Assembly: GCF_902497745.1 (NCBI RefSeq)
Contig: NZ_CABVHJ010000011.1
Span: 124,001 to 188,000 of the forward strand
Direction: 5' to 3'
Length of the DNA stretch: 64,000 nucleotides
From: Pseudomonas fluorescens
GTDB taxonomy: Bacteria > Pseudomonadota > Gammaproteobacteria > Pseudomonadales > Pseudomonadaceae
Shown here: positions 43,021 through 52,111 of the stretch, one piece after another
Layout of the letters: every line of letters starts with the position of its first letter
How positions within the stretch are numbered: the first letter of the stretch is position 1
Translations under genes and position numbers: made by a program
Notes under the pieces: generated by a model
Told to the model about the DNA's origin: nothing
Databases searched by the model: none
The model's input: only the letters and a program-made list of their open reading frames with translations

Positions 43021-44034
43021 TCAACCCTGATGGGGTTTACGCCCCGACACAAAATGACTGACATCGTTGAATCCCGGTGTCGACGCGTGACCCGGCGAGA
43101 CCAGCGAATCGATAAACGCCTCATCCTGCGCCGTGATCTGCACGGCCTGCGCCTTGGTATAAGCATCCCACTGATCTTCAGTTCGCGGCCCGACAATCGC
43201 CGACGTCACCGCACTGTTATTCAACACCCAGGCAATCGCGAACTCGACCATCCCGACCCCGCGCTGCTCGGTGTACTGCTGAATTTTCTGGGCGATGCGA
43301 AGCGATTCCACGCGCCACTCGGTTTCCAGAATGCGCTTGTCCTGGCGTCCGGCGCGGCTGTTGGCGTCCGGTTTGACATCCGGCGCGTACTTGCCGCTGA
43401 GCACGCCCCGGGCCAGCGGACTGTAAGGCACTACACCAAGGCCGTAGGTTTGTGCCGCAGTGATCTGCTCGGTCTCGGCCTGGCGGTTGACGATGTTGTA
43501 CAACGGCTGACTGATCACAGGACGGTCAACGCCGAGTTTATCGGCGATGCGAATCACCTCGGCAATCCGCCAGCCGCGATAGTTCGACAGGCCCCAATAA
43601 CGAATCTTGCCCTGACGAATCAGATCGCCAATCGCCGACACGCTCACTTCCAGCGGCGTGTTGTGGTCTTCGCGGTGCAGGTAATAAATGTCGAGATAGT
43701 CAGTGCCGAGCCGGGTCAGGCTGGCATCGATGCCATTGAAGATGTGTTTGCGGCTCAAACCGCTGCGATTCGGCACGCCGTCCACCGGGCCGAAACCGAC
43801 CTTGGTCGCCAGCACCCAGTCATGCCGATGACGGGCAATCGCTTCACCGACGATCTCTTCGGAACGACCGTTGGTGTAGACGTCGGCGGTGTCGATGAAA
43901 TTGATCCCCTGATCCCAGGCCTTGTCGATGATGCGCAGCGAATCCTCAGCGCTGGTCTGCTCGCCAAACATCATCGTGCCGAGGGTGAGGGTGGACACCT
44001 GCAAGCCCGAGTGACCGAGTGTGCGATAGCTCAT
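43021..44034 (-). CDS. Aldo/keto reductase
   Basis: A 337-residue NADPH-dependent (beta/alpha)8 oxidoreductase. Catalytic Asp and Tyr lie in FIDTADVYTNGRSEE, a His in DIYYLHRED, and the nucleotide-binding end in SAIVGPRTEDQW. The substrate is not evident. The aagga ribosome site supports the start. It is divergent from the repeat protein at 44241. Confidence 0.93.
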   Translation of the reverse strand: MSYRTLGHSGLQVSTLTLGTMMFGEQTSAEDSLRIIDKAWDQGINFIDTADVYTNGRSEEIVGEAIARHRHDWVLATKVGFGPVDGVPNRSGLSRKHIFNGIDASLTRLGTDYLDIYYLHREDHNTPLEVSVSAIGDLIRQGKIRYWGLSNYRGWRIAEVIRIADKLGVDRPVISQPLYNIVNRQAETEQITAAQTYGLGVVPYSPLARGVLSGKYAPDVKPDANSRAGRQDKRILETEWRVESLRIAQKIQQYTEQRGVGMVEFAIAWVLNNSAVTSAIVGPRTEDQWDAYTKAQAVQITAQDEAFIDSLVSPGHASTPGFNDVSHFVSGRKPHQG

Positions 44035-44134
44035 GCCGAAATCCTTTTGTCGGTGGGAAAGCTCTAATCAAATACCAGAAGCAAGACGTGTCGGCAAAGC
44101 CAGTTTGCGCTCAGTGAGTGACCATTCGTCGTAA

Positions 44135-44156
44135 CTGTCAGATATGACAGTAGGCA
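44135..44156. promoter_or_regulatory. lux-box-like palindrome upstream of the 44.2-kb repeat gene
   Basis: CTGTCAGATATGACAG (44135-44150) is a perfect 16-base palindrome of the form CT-N12-AG, with a CAGATATG core like known LuxR-type operator sites, and is followed by TAGGCA. The same 22 bases occur at 60537-60558 upstream of another repeat gene. It lies 84 bases before the ATG at 44241. Confidence 0.65.
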
Positions 44157-44240
44157 GTCATCAGGTAAATCTGGCCTGATCCTGAACGATGGAGTTAGCC
44201 CAAAAAGTCCTATTCCATGAGCCAGATCAGGAGTGTTTCC

Positions 44241-46190
44241 ATGACTAATCAACCTTGTTTTTCAGCGACACCCGATGAGTCTGTACTAGTTCTTTATCCG
44301 CCGCAGCTGCCGGACAGTAACAAGTCTGTGGCTGGCGCAGATTGCGGTATTGGCATGCAGTTTTATGACCTGACGCCAAGCGGCGCTACGGTCATCATTG
44401 ATTCCTACTTGGGACAAGCACCGCTGGACACTGTTCAGCTAAATTTGAACGGCGAAACTAATATCGCCAGCACCCAGACTCAATCCACTGATGATTCGGT
44501 GGTGCTCTATATACCCAAAAAAAAATTGAGGTCGGATCCCGGCTACCTCAACCAACTTACGTATACAGTCGTTCGTGGAAGCAGTAATGAAGGCACTTCG
44601 GAACCGCCACTAACGATTTTGTACAACGCTATTCGGCCAGGCATGGACGACCAGATCGCCGGTGATGAAGGACATTCCGAACTTGAACTCGTACTGCCTC
44701 AAGACCTGATTGACGACGGTGTTGATGCCGACAGGGCAGCGCAGGGCGTGCAGGTTTACTTCTCCTACCCTTACTGCCGGGCCTACGACAGAATATTGCT
44801 TAACTGTAATGGTCATGATGTATCGCGCGAAGTGCACCCTGACGAGGCTCCAGCCACACCCACTAGCGTGCCCACCCGGCTCGGTCTGCTACTCGATAAA
44901 GCCGACTTAGAGGCTGCAGGCGATCATCCGCAGTTCGCTTTTTCTTATACCGTGAGCGATCAAATTGGCAACGGTGCCGACTTGAATTCGCCATGGTCGG
45001 CGGCGATCCGGGTCGTGGTTGATCTCAAGGGTACACGGCTGGCAGCTCCCGATATTGCCGAAGACCCGGATGACCCGCACGACGCGCCAGACACGATTGA
45101 CCTGAACAAACTGGGGAACAAGGACCTGACCATCCAGGTGCATGTTCTGGAATCTCTCTGGGCCACTAACGACACTGTCCGCGTGAAATACACCGCGACG
45201 CCGAGTAGCGGACCCGTTGTCGTACATACGGTTGACGAGCCTGTCGGCAGGCTTCCTTTTGTGCACAGGTTGATGATTCCCAATGCCAAGGTCATTGGCG
45301 ACAGTGCGGTCGCTGTGCTGTATGAGCAAGTACGCGGGGGAATCGTTATTGCAACATCGAAAGTTGCCCGGGCACGGGTGATTGTGAAACCGCTTATTTT
45401 GGCGGTGAAGAATTCGTCCGGAGGAGACGTGCAGAACGGCGGCACGGTTTCGGATAATAAAGTGGTGTTGTCAGGCTCTGCGCTGGCAGGCGTGGTGCTG
45501 CAGCTGTTTGATGACGGAACTTATGTCGAAGATATTCAAGTCGCGGCCAACTATAAGTGGCAGAGCAAATTGATACCGATCGCCGTAGGTCAGCACAGCT
45601 TTATTGCGAAGGAAAAAACCGGGAATCAACTTGAGTCGGATCCTTGGCGGTTTCAACGTTTGGCGTTGAGCATCGACCGGACGCAGATGAAGCTGGACGG
45701 GTTTTCGGTGAAGATTCCGCAGTGGCCGAAAACCGGGGAGGATTCGATTGGCAATACGGGTGTTCGTGTGCCGACGGGTGGGGTTCCGCCGTATGACTAT
45801 GCGTCTTCGGATCCGTTGACTGCGCCGGTGACTGCGGCGGGTAAGGTGACGGGACTCAAGCAGGGTGTGGCGACGATATATGTCACGGATCAGGAGGGTG
45901 AGACAGTTAGTTACTTGGTGGCTGTTACGAATGTTTTTCAATTGCGGATCAGTGCTGAAAAGCTTCGGGCGGATGATGCAATTGCTTGGATGCATACGCT
46001 AGGTGGGATGCAGGTTTATAATTGGACCTTCATTGGAGACATACGACGTGTTTATTTTCCATCCATCCCTGAGCATGTAAATGCGTGTTGTTTATTCGGT
46101 AGCAGCTATGTTTATATGCGGCCAGATACAACCTTTTTTGGTTCTCCTGGGCGTCATGTACTCACATCGTGGTGCCTCCTACCTCTGTAG
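44241..46190 (+). CDS. Large beta-repeat (Ig-like) protein, function unknown
   Basis: A 649-residue protein with no signal peptide or membrane helix. It is made of repeated beta-rich units of about 100-120 residues whose cores read like DTVRVKYTATPSSGPVVVHTVDEP...IPNAKVIGDSAVAVLYEQVRGG. A section near 440-500 resembles a bacterial Ig-like strand-swapped repeat, and near residues 540-570 a Big_2-like segment (KVTGLKQGVATIYVTDQEGETVSYLVAV). The C-terminal 80 residues have a different composition, with Trp, Tyr and Cys. The start at 44241 has an aggag site. By eye its GC is below that of its neighbours. It belongs with the repeat proteins at 724, 60632 and 61523, and shares a palindromic upstream site with 60632. 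Confidence 0.7.
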   Translation: MTNQPCFSATPDESVLVLYPPQLPDSNKSVAGADCGIGMQFYDLTPSGATVIIDSYLGQAPLDTVQLNLNGETNIASTQTQSTDDSVVLYIPKKKLRSDPGYLNQLTYTVVRGSSNEGTSEPPLTILYNAIRPGMDDQIAGDEGHSELELVLPQDLIDDGVDADRAAQGVQVYFSYPYCRAYDRILLNCNGHDVSREVHPDEAPATPTSVPTRLGLLLDKADLEAAGDHPQFAFSYTVSDQIGNGADLNSPWSAAIRVVVDLKGTRLAAPDIAEDPDDPHDAPDTIDLNKLGNKDLTIQVHVLESLWATNDTVRVKYTATPSSGPVVVHTVDEPVGRLPFVHRLMIPNAKVIGDSAVAVLYEQVRGGIVIATSKVARARVIVKPLILAVKNSSGGDVQNGGTVSDNKVVLSGSALAGVVLQLFDDGTYVEDIQVAANYKWQSKLIPIAVGQHSFIAKEKTGNQLESDPWRFQRLALSIDRTQMKLDGFSVKIPQWPKTGEDSIGNTGVRVPTGGVPPYDYASSDPLTAPVTAAGKVTGLKQGVATIYVTDQEGETVSYLVAVTNVFQLRISAEKLRADDAIAWMHTLGGMQVYNWTFIGDIRRVYFPSIPEHVNACCLFGSSYVYMRPDTTFFGSPGRHVLTSWCLLPL

Positions 46191-46200
46191 TTCAGTATTG

Positions 46201-46234
46201 TTTTGATCGTCCTCCCGGTCGGGAACGATCAAAA
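46201..46234 (+). terminator. Inverted repeat after the repeat protein
   Basis: TTTTGATCGT and ACGATCAAAA are perfect 10-base arms around a 14-base loop, between the stops of the convergent genes ending at 46190 and 46256. Probably a bidirectional terminator with A- and T-rich flanks inside the arms. Confidence 0.7.
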
Positions 46235-46255
46235 CACGCTACGGGGCAAAGTGAT

Positions 46256-47155
46256 TTATCGGCTCAGCCCGGTGCAGCGCTCTTGCAGAAACCCCTGCAA
46301 TACCCTGACCCGTTCCGACACCTGCACCCGATGCGGACACAGCAAATTGAACGGCACGCTTTCCCCGTCCCAATCTTCGAACAACGTCACCAGCCGCCCG
46401 GCGCGGACATCTTCGGCAATGTCGAGCCAAGCCTTGTAAGCGATGCCATGCCCGGCCAGCGCCCAGCGGCGGGCGACTTCGCCGTCGTCGCTGAAGTAGT
46501 CGCCGTGGACTTCGACTTCCAGCGTTTCATCGCCGCGACTGAAGCGCCAAGTGTTGTAGGGACTGCCGTTACGCAAATAGAGCAGGGCACTATGCTCGCT
46601 CAGTTCGGCGGGATGTTGCGGAGTGCCATGGCGCGCCAGATAGTCAGGGCTGGCGCAGGCAACCCGCCGGTGTTGCGGCAGAATCGGCAACGCCACCAGC
46701 GTCGAATCACTTGGCACGCCGAAGCGCAGCGCCACATCGACGGTCTCGCGAAACAGATCGGCATGCCGGTCGTTGAGTAGCAGTTGCAGTTGAATATTCG
46801 GGTGTTCGCGCTTGAAATCATCGAGCCACGGTAACAACACGTTGCGTCCGAAGTCCGACGGCGCAGCCAGTTGCAACACGCCGCTCAACCCTTCGCTTTG
46901 TTGTTTAAGTGCCTGTTCACCCTCGGCCAGCGCCGCCAGTGCCAAGCGCACGCTTTGCAGATAACAGCGACCTTCTTCAGTCAGACGAATACTGCGCGTG
47001 GAGCGTGCGAATAAACGAATGCCGAGGCGGGTTTCCAAGCGCTTCAGCGCAATACTGGCGGCGGCTGGCGTCAGCTCCAAGGCACGAGCGGCGGCGGAGA
47101 TGCTGCCGGCGTCGGCGACACGGACGAAGATCTCCAGATCTAGAATCGAGCTCAT
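46256..47155 (-). CDS. LysR-type transcriptional regulator
   Basis: A 299-residue LysR protein with the N-terminal helix-turn-helix (ADAGSISAAARALELTPAAASIALKRLETRLG) and an effector domain. The sequence pattern is of the CrgA-like group. The start at 47155 gives the typical MSSILDLEIFVRV opening. Divergent from the VOC gene at 47254 (98 bases apart), which it may control. Confidence 0.92.
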   Translation of the reverse strand: MSSILDLEIFVRVADAGSISAAARALELTPAAASIALKRLETRLGIRLFARSTRSIRLTEEGRCYLQSVRLALAALAEGEQALKQQSEGLSGVLQLAAPSDFGRNVLLPWLDDFKREHPNIQLQLLLNDRHADLFRETVDVALRFGVPSDSTLVALPILPQHRRVACASPDYLARHGTPQHPAELSEHSALLYLRNGSPYNTWRFSRGDETLEVEVHGDYFSDDGEVARRWALAGHGIAYKAWLDIAEDVRAGRLVTLFEDWDGESVPFNLLCPHRVQVSERVRVLQGFLQERCTGLSR

Positions 47156-47253
47156 TGCTAAAAATCCTTTAAAGATCTTTGCGTTTTTGCGGGATTTTTC
47201 AGTGATTAGCAAGGGCAGATACTGCAATCAGTCAACAATCGCAGGAGAGGCGC

Positions 47254-47622
47254 ATGACCTGGACATTCGATCATCTGGCCTTCAATACCGCTGACGGTCA
47301 GGCCTTGCAGGACGGTTTCGCCAAGTTGCTCGGGCTCAAGCCGGGCCGTCGACCGCCGTTTCCGTTTCCGGGGCGTTGGCTGTATCAGGATGAACACGCC
47401 GTGGTGCATGTGATCGAGCGGCCGCTGCCCGATGACACTGAACTGAGCCACATCGCGTTTCGTACTGATGAGCCGGCGGAAACGGTGTTGCAGCGGGTGC
47501 GTGAGAGTGGATTGCCGTATCAGTTGGCGCAGGTACCGGGCGAGGGGATCGCGCAGATTTTTGTGCAAATGCCCGGTGGTCTGGTGATTGAGCTGGATGC
47601 CAAAGCACTGCCCTCACCCTAA
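47254..47622 (+). CDS. VOC-family (glyoxalase/dioxygenase superfamily) protein
   Basis: A 122-residue single-domain VOC protein: MTWTFDHLAFNTADGQALQDGFAKLLGL opens the fold and LSHIAFRTDEPAETVLQRVRESGL the second half. Such small proteins include lyases, isomerases and fosfomycin-type resistance proteins; the reaction is unknown. The last few codons (ALPSP) are formed by the CCCTCACCC end of repeat element B, so its natural C-terminus may have been replaced. Ribosome site aggag. Confidence 0.85.
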   Translation: MTWTFDHLAFNTADGQALQDGFAKLLGLKPGRRPPFPFPGRWLYQDEHAVVHVIERPLPDDTELSHIAFRTDEPAETVLQRVRESGLPYQLAQVPGEGIAQIFVQMPGGLVIELDAKALPSP

Positions 47623-47866
47623 CCCTCTCCCAGGGGGAGAGGGGACCGACCGAGGTGTTTGAACGAGGTACACCGACGTGCAATAGCGAGTCGAACTCAG
47701 GTCTTGAAAAGCACCAAAATCGGCTCCCTTTCCCTTCGTTACTGGAGCAACCGAACTCTTTGTAATGCCATGCAATTCCAAGTCGAACTCAGACTTTGAA
47801 AAGCCCGAAGATCGGCTCCCTTTCCCCCTCGCCCCCTGGGGGGAGAGGGCTGGGGTGAGGGGGAAA
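47611..47866. repeat. TIR-bounded intergenic repeat element B
   Basis: The left end CCCTCACCCTAACCCTCTCCC is matched in inverted form at the right end (GGGAGAGGGC-TGGGGTGAGGG). These ends correspond to those of element A at 32423-32744, and the sequence after the left end (GACCGACCGAGGTGT) also matches that of A. Inside, GTCGAACTCAG occurs twice about 92 bases apart, each copy followed by a CGGCTCCCTTTCCC block. No gene is seen in the 330-base gap 47623-47952 apart from this element. Confidence 0.65.
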
Positions 47867-47952
47867 AGATCTCCAGAACAGCACAAAAGCCCAGCCGAAA
47901 CCCCAATAAAAAACGACCCTGAAAAGGGCCGTTCTTCCATCCATCAAAAAAC

Positions 47953-49263
47953 TCAAGCCCGCAACGTCCGCGTCATGCGCAACGCCAGCAAACTCCCGCC
48001 AACAATCACACCCGCCAGCAGATACAGCGCTGCATCGGTCGAACCGGTGCTGTCCTTGACCCAACCCACCAGATAAGGGCTGAGGAAGCCAGCCATCTGC
48101 CCCATCGAGTTGATCAACGCCAGCCCGCCCGCCGCAGCGCCCGCACTCAACATGGCCGTCGGCACCGGCCAGAACATCGGCAGACCCGTCAACGCGCCCA
48201 TGGTGGCAATGGTCAGGCCGAGAATCGCAATCGCCGGGTTCGCCGCAAAGTTAACGGCGATCACCAGACCGATCGCACCCATCAGCATCGGCACCACCAA
48301 GTGCCAGCGACGCTCCTTGCGCAAGTCCGCCGAACGCCCGACCACCAGCATGAACACCGCCGCCAGCAGATACGGAATTGCACTCAGCCAGCCGATCACC
48401 AGGTTATCGCTGAAGCCGAGGTTTTTGATGATCGACGGCAGCCAGAAGTTGATCGCGTACACGCCGCTCTGGATGCAGAAATAGATCAGACCGAACGCCC
48501 AGATCGCCGGGTTCTTGAACACGGCCAGCAGCGAGTCGGAAGTGGTTCTCGGTTTGTTTGCCAAATCTTCGGCCTGATCCGCTTCCAGCACCGCACGCTC
48601 ATGCGGGCTCAGCCACTTGGCGTTGGCGAAGCTGTCGCTCAGCAGGAAATAGGCGAGGGCGCCGAGGATGACGGTAGGAATGCCTTGCAGCAGAAACATC
48701 CACTGCCAGCCGGCCAGACCGCCCTGGCCCGCCGCAAAGTGATTGAGAATCCAGCCAGAAAACGGGCTGCCGAGCAAACCGGACACCGGGATCGCCGACA
48801 TGAACAACGCCATGATCCGCCCACGGCGAAAGGTCGGGAACCACTGCGAGAGATACAAAACAACGCCGGGGAAGAACCCGGCTTCAGCCGCACCGGTGAA
48901 CAGCCGCAGGGTGTAGAACTCGGTCGGCGTGGTGACGAACAACAGGCAGGTCGACAGCGTGCCCCAGGTGATCATCATCAGCGCGATCCAGCGCCGTGGA
49001 CCGAATTTGGTCAACGCCAGGTTGCTCGGCACGCCGCACAGCACGTAGCCGATGAAGAAAATACCGGCACCGAGGCCGTACACGGTTTCGCTGAATTTCA
49101 GCGCGTCGAGCATCTGCAGTTTGGCAAATCCAACATTGACCCGGTCGAGGTAGTTGAACAAGTAGCAGATGAAGATGAAGGGGATCAAACGCAGGGTGAT
49201 GCGTTTGTAGACGGCATTTTTATCGTCAACGATGGTCTGGGTAGCTGCGGCGCTCTGCGACAT
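47953..49263 (-). CDS. MFS transporter (anion:cation symporter type), probably for glycerate or a sugar acid
   Basis: A 436-residue permease with twelve hydrophobic segments. FICYLFNYLDRVNVGFAKLQM is the N-terminal signature of the ACS family of organic-anion symporters (relatives of glucarate/galactonate and phthalate carriers). It is divergent from a CdaR-type regulator, next to glycerate kinase, so the likely substrate is glycerate or a sugar diacid. The start at 49263 has a gagag site; the frame is open from 49413. Confidence 0.88.
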   Translation of the reverse strand: MSQSAAATQTIVDDKNAVYKRITLRLIPFIFICYLFNYLDRVNVGFAKLQMLDALKFSETVYGLGAGIFFIGYVLCGVPSNLALTKFGPRRWIALMMITWGTLSTCLLFVTTPTEFYTLRLFTGAAEAGFFPGVVLYLSQWFPTFRRGRIMALFMSAIPVSGLLGSPFSGWILNHFAAGQGGLAGWQWMFLLQGIPTVILGALAYFLLSDSFANAKWLSPHERAVLEADQAEDLANKPRTTSDSLLAVFKNPAIWAFGLIYFCIQSGVYAINFWLPSIIKNLGFSDNLVIGWLSAIPYLLAAVFMLVVGRSADLRKERRWHLVVPMLMGAIGLVIAVNFAANPAIAILGLTIATMGALTGLPMFWPVPTAMLSAGAAAGGLALINSMGQMAGFLSPYLVGWVKDSTGSTDAALYLLAGVIVGGSLLALRMTRTLRA

Positions 49264-49434
49264 AGCGGCTCTCTCTTTATTATGATTTTTTGCGATGCAA
49301 AGGGTAACGTTGATCGCCCCGAGAGTCTCGGTCACCTTTGGCCGGATTGTCTTTGTGCCTGAGCACAGGGTTTGCCGCCAGACCCTGTGCGGGTGAACAA
49401 CTGCCAGTGCCATAAATCAAGGATTGCCGCCGCT

Positions 49435-50553
49435 ATGTTCGAACTCGATCACGACCTCGCCCAGGACATCGTCGACCGGGCCATGGCCATTTTGCCCTAC
49501 AACGTCAACGTCATGGACAGCCAGGGGCTGATCCTCGGCAGCGGTGAACCGGAGCGCATCAACACCCGTCACGAAGGCGCGCAACTGGTGCTGGCCAACG
49601 GTCGCGTGGTCGAGATCGATGCGCAGACGGCCGTGCATCTGAAGGGCGTACAACCGGGAATCAACCTGCCGCTGTTGCTCGATCAGCGCTTGATCGGTGT
49701 GCTCGGCATTACCGGCGAACCGGAGCAACTGCGCACGTATGCCGAACTGGTGCGCATGACCGCCGAAATGCTCGTCGGCCAGCGCAATCAGCAGGCCGAG
49801 CAGCAATGGCGGCGCCAGCGTTGCGATGATCTGCTGGCGTTGCTGTTGAGCGAGGCCGGGGACTCGCCGCGTTTGGTCGATGAAGCGCAGCAGCTTGGGC
49901 TCAAACCGCAATTGACCCGGGTGCCGTATCTGTTCGAGCTGGGCCTTGAACATGGACCGGGGCAAACCGTTGAGGCGTTGAGTGCCTGGCTGACGTCGCG
50001 TTATCCCGATAGCTGGTGCGTGAGTTCCGCGAAGTCTTCCCTGTTGTGGTGCCGGCCGGCGAGTCAAAACGTCGAGCATGATCGCTTGCTGGAGAAGCTC
50101 GATGGCCTCGGCTGGAAGGTGCTGCGCATTGCCGTGGGCGGGCAGGCTGACGGACTCGCCGGGCTGCGCCGTTGTTATCGGCGCGTAGGCGACTTGCTCG
50201 CCTATGGTCGCGAAGTGTTGCCGCACTCGCGATTGCTGACGTTGAACCGCTATCGCTTGCCGGTGATGTTGTGGCGGCACCGCAATGACGACGCACTGGA
50301 CGAATTGCTCAAGCCGCTGCGCAAAGTGATCGCCAAGGACGGCAACGGCCAGTTGCTGGCGACCCTGCGCAGTTGGTGTGAGCACGATGGCCAGAGTCAG
50401 GCGTGTGCCGATGCGCTGGGGATTCATCGCAACAGTTTGCGTTATCGGATGGAGCGGATTGCCGAGTTGAGTGGGGTTGATCCGCTCAGGCTGGACGGGA
50501 TGCTGGCGCTGTATCTCGGGGTACAGCTGCTGCCACAGACAGATCCGGGTTAA
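49435..50553 (+). CDS. CdaR-type sugar diacid regulator
   Basis: A 372-residue transcription factor with an N-terminal putative sugar-diacid-recognition domain (ELDHDLAQDIVDRAMAILP, INVMDSQG-type segment, GVLGITGEPEQLRTYAELVRMTAEM), a central GGDEF-like CdaR region and a C-terminal PucR-type helix-turn-helix (ALGIHRNSLRYRMERI). In E. coli CdaR activates glucarate, galactarate and glycerate genes; here the neighbours are an MFS carrier and garK. The start at 49435 has an aagga site 11 bases upstream. Confidence 0.9.
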   Translation: MFELDHDLAQDIVDRAMAILPYNVNVMDSQGLILGSGEPERINTRHEGAQLVLANGRVVEIDAQTAVHLKGVQPGINLPLLLDQRLIGVLGITGEPEQLRTYAELVRMTAEMLVGQRNQQAEQQWRRQRCDDLLALLLSEAGDSPRLVDEAQQLGLKPQLTRVPYLFELGLEHGPGQTVEALSAWLTSRYPDSWCVSSAKSSLLWCRPASQNVEHDRLLEKLDGLGWKVLRIAVGGQADGLAGLRRCYRRVGDLLAYGREVLPHSRLLTLNRYRLPVMLWRHRNDDALDELLKPLRKVIAKDGNGQLLATLRSWCEHDGQSQACADALGIHRNSLRYRMERIAELSGVDPLRLDGMLALYLGVQLLPQTDPG

Positions 50554-50570
50554 TTGGGCATCTTCAAAGA

Positions 50571-50643
50571 CGCCTTCGCGAGCAAGCTCGCTCCCACAAT
50601 GAAATGCGATCACCTGTGGGGGCGAGCCTGCTCGCGAAGGCGG
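50571..50643. repeat. REP doublet (TTCGCGAGCA family)
   Basis: CGCCTTCGCGAGCAAGCTCGCTCCCAC-type arms in inverted orientation around a short spacer, between the regulator stop (50553) and garK. One of four copies of the same doublet family between 50 and 60 kb. Confidence 0.88.
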
Positions 50644-50768
50644 CGGAACATTCAAAACAGATCTTTTGTGAAAATGAACAATAAACGTCCCCGCCACTTG
50701 TGCAGCGGACAGGCGTCAACACGCAGGCGGACTGGCAGCATGAGGGACATTGCAACCGGAGAATTCCC

Positions 50769-51911
50769 ATGAAGATCGTCATCGCCCCCGACTCGTTCAA
50801 GGACAGCCTGAGTGCTCAAGGCGTCGCCGAAGCCATTGCTCTTGGCCTGGCGCAGGTCTGGCCGCAGGCAACGCTGGTCAAATGCCCAATGGCCGATGGT
50901 GGCGAAGGCACGGTCGAGTCGATCCTCGCTGCCTGCGAAGGCGAAATGCGCCGCACCCGCGTGCGTGGCCCGTTGGGTTCGGCAGTCGATGCGGCGTGGG
51001 GCTGGTTGCCATACAACCACACCGCAATCATCGAAATGGCCGAGGCCAGCGGCCTGCAACTGGTGCCACCGGGGCAACGCGATGCCTGCATCAGCAGCAC
51101 CTTCGGCACCGGCGAATTGATTCGCGCGGCGCTGGATGCCGGCGCGCAACGAGTGATTCTGGCGATTGGCGGCAGCGCGACCAACGATGGCGGCGCCGGG
51201 GCAATGCAGGCGTTGGGCGTGAAGTTGCTCGATGCGCAACATCAGTCGCTGGTGCCCGGCGGTCTGGCATTGGCGCAACTGGCACAACTGGACCTGAGCG
51301 AACTCGATCCACGTCTGGCGCAGGTGCGTTTCGATATTGCCGCTGACGTCAACAACCCGCTGTGCGGCCCGCACGGTGCTTCGGCGATTTTCGGCCCGCA
51401 GAAAGGCGCATCACCGACGCAGGTGCAGCAACTCGATCAGGCGTTGGGGCACTTCGCCGAGCTGTGCGCGCAGGCCTTGGGCAAAGACGTTCGTGACGAG
51501 CCGGGCAGTGGCGCGGCAGGTGGTCTGGGGTTTGCGGCCAAGGCTTTTCTCGGCGCGCAATTTCAAGCCGGGGTGGAAGTGGTTGCCGAACTCGTCGGCC
51601 TCGCCGAAGCGGTCGAAGGCGCTGATCTGGTGATCACCGGGGAAGGGCGCTTCGATGCGCAGACCTTGCGCGGCAAGACGCCGTTCGGTGTTGCGCGGAT
51701 TGCCAGGCAACACGACGTGCCGGTGATCGTCATCGCCGGAACGTTAGGTGAGGGTTATCAAGAGCTTTACGATCACGGCATCGATGCGGCTTTCGCCGTG
51801 ACCAGCGGCCCGATGACGTTGGAGCAGGCCTGCGCCGAAGCACCGCGACTGCTGCGTGAACGCGCTACCGATATTGCCCGCGTCTGGCAAATGGCCAAAC
51901 ACAACGTGTGA
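50769..51911 (+). CDS. garK: Glycerate kinase
   Basis: A 380-residue type 2 glycerate kinase phosphorylating glycerate to 2-phosphoglycerate. Family motifs: MKIVIAPDSFKDSLSA at the start, CPMADGGEGT, AIGGSATNDGGAG and DLVITGEGRFDAQTLRGKTP. The start at 50769 follows a ccggaga site. It follows the CdaR-type regulator across a REP doublet and probably belongs to its regulon with the divergent carrier. Confidence 0.95.
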   Translation: MKIVIAPDSFKDSLSAQGVAEAIALGLAQVWPQATLVKCPMADGGEGTVESILAACEGEMRRTRVRGPLGSAVDAAWGWLPYNHTAIIEMAEASGLQLVPPGQRDACISSTFGTGELIRAALDAGAQRVILAIGGSATNDGGAGAMQALGVKLLDAQHQSLVPGGLALAQLAQLDLSELDPRLAQVRFDIAADVNNPLCGPHGASAIFGPQKGASPTQVQQLDQALGHFAELCAQALGKDVRDEPGSGAAGGLGFAAKAFLGAQFQAGVEVVAELVGLAEAVEGADLVITGEGRFDAQTLRGKTPFGVARIARQHDVPVIVIAGTLGEGYQELYDHGIDAAFAVTSGPMTLEQACAEAPRLLRERATDIARVWQMAKHNV

Positions 51912-51923
51912 AACAGGCTCACA

Positions 51924-51947
51924 GGGTGTTTCAATCTTGAAACACCC
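51924..51947. terminator. Hairpin after garK
   Basis: GGGTGTTTCA-atct-TGAAACACCC is a perfect 10-bp stem 12 bases after the garK stop. There is no strong T-run on the plus strand, so termination may be weak. Confidence 0.55.
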
Positions 51948-52111
51948 GGAAAAATAGTTGCCCTTGACCCGCAATCTTCCTAAAGCCTGGCCGATACAGC
52001 TAACAGGCGCGCACATAACTACCTAAAACAGTGACGCCGGACTGAGCCCGCCCCCCCGGGCCAGTGATGACGCATGGACGCTCGTAGTTTCTATCTTTCG
52101 AGAGCTCAACT

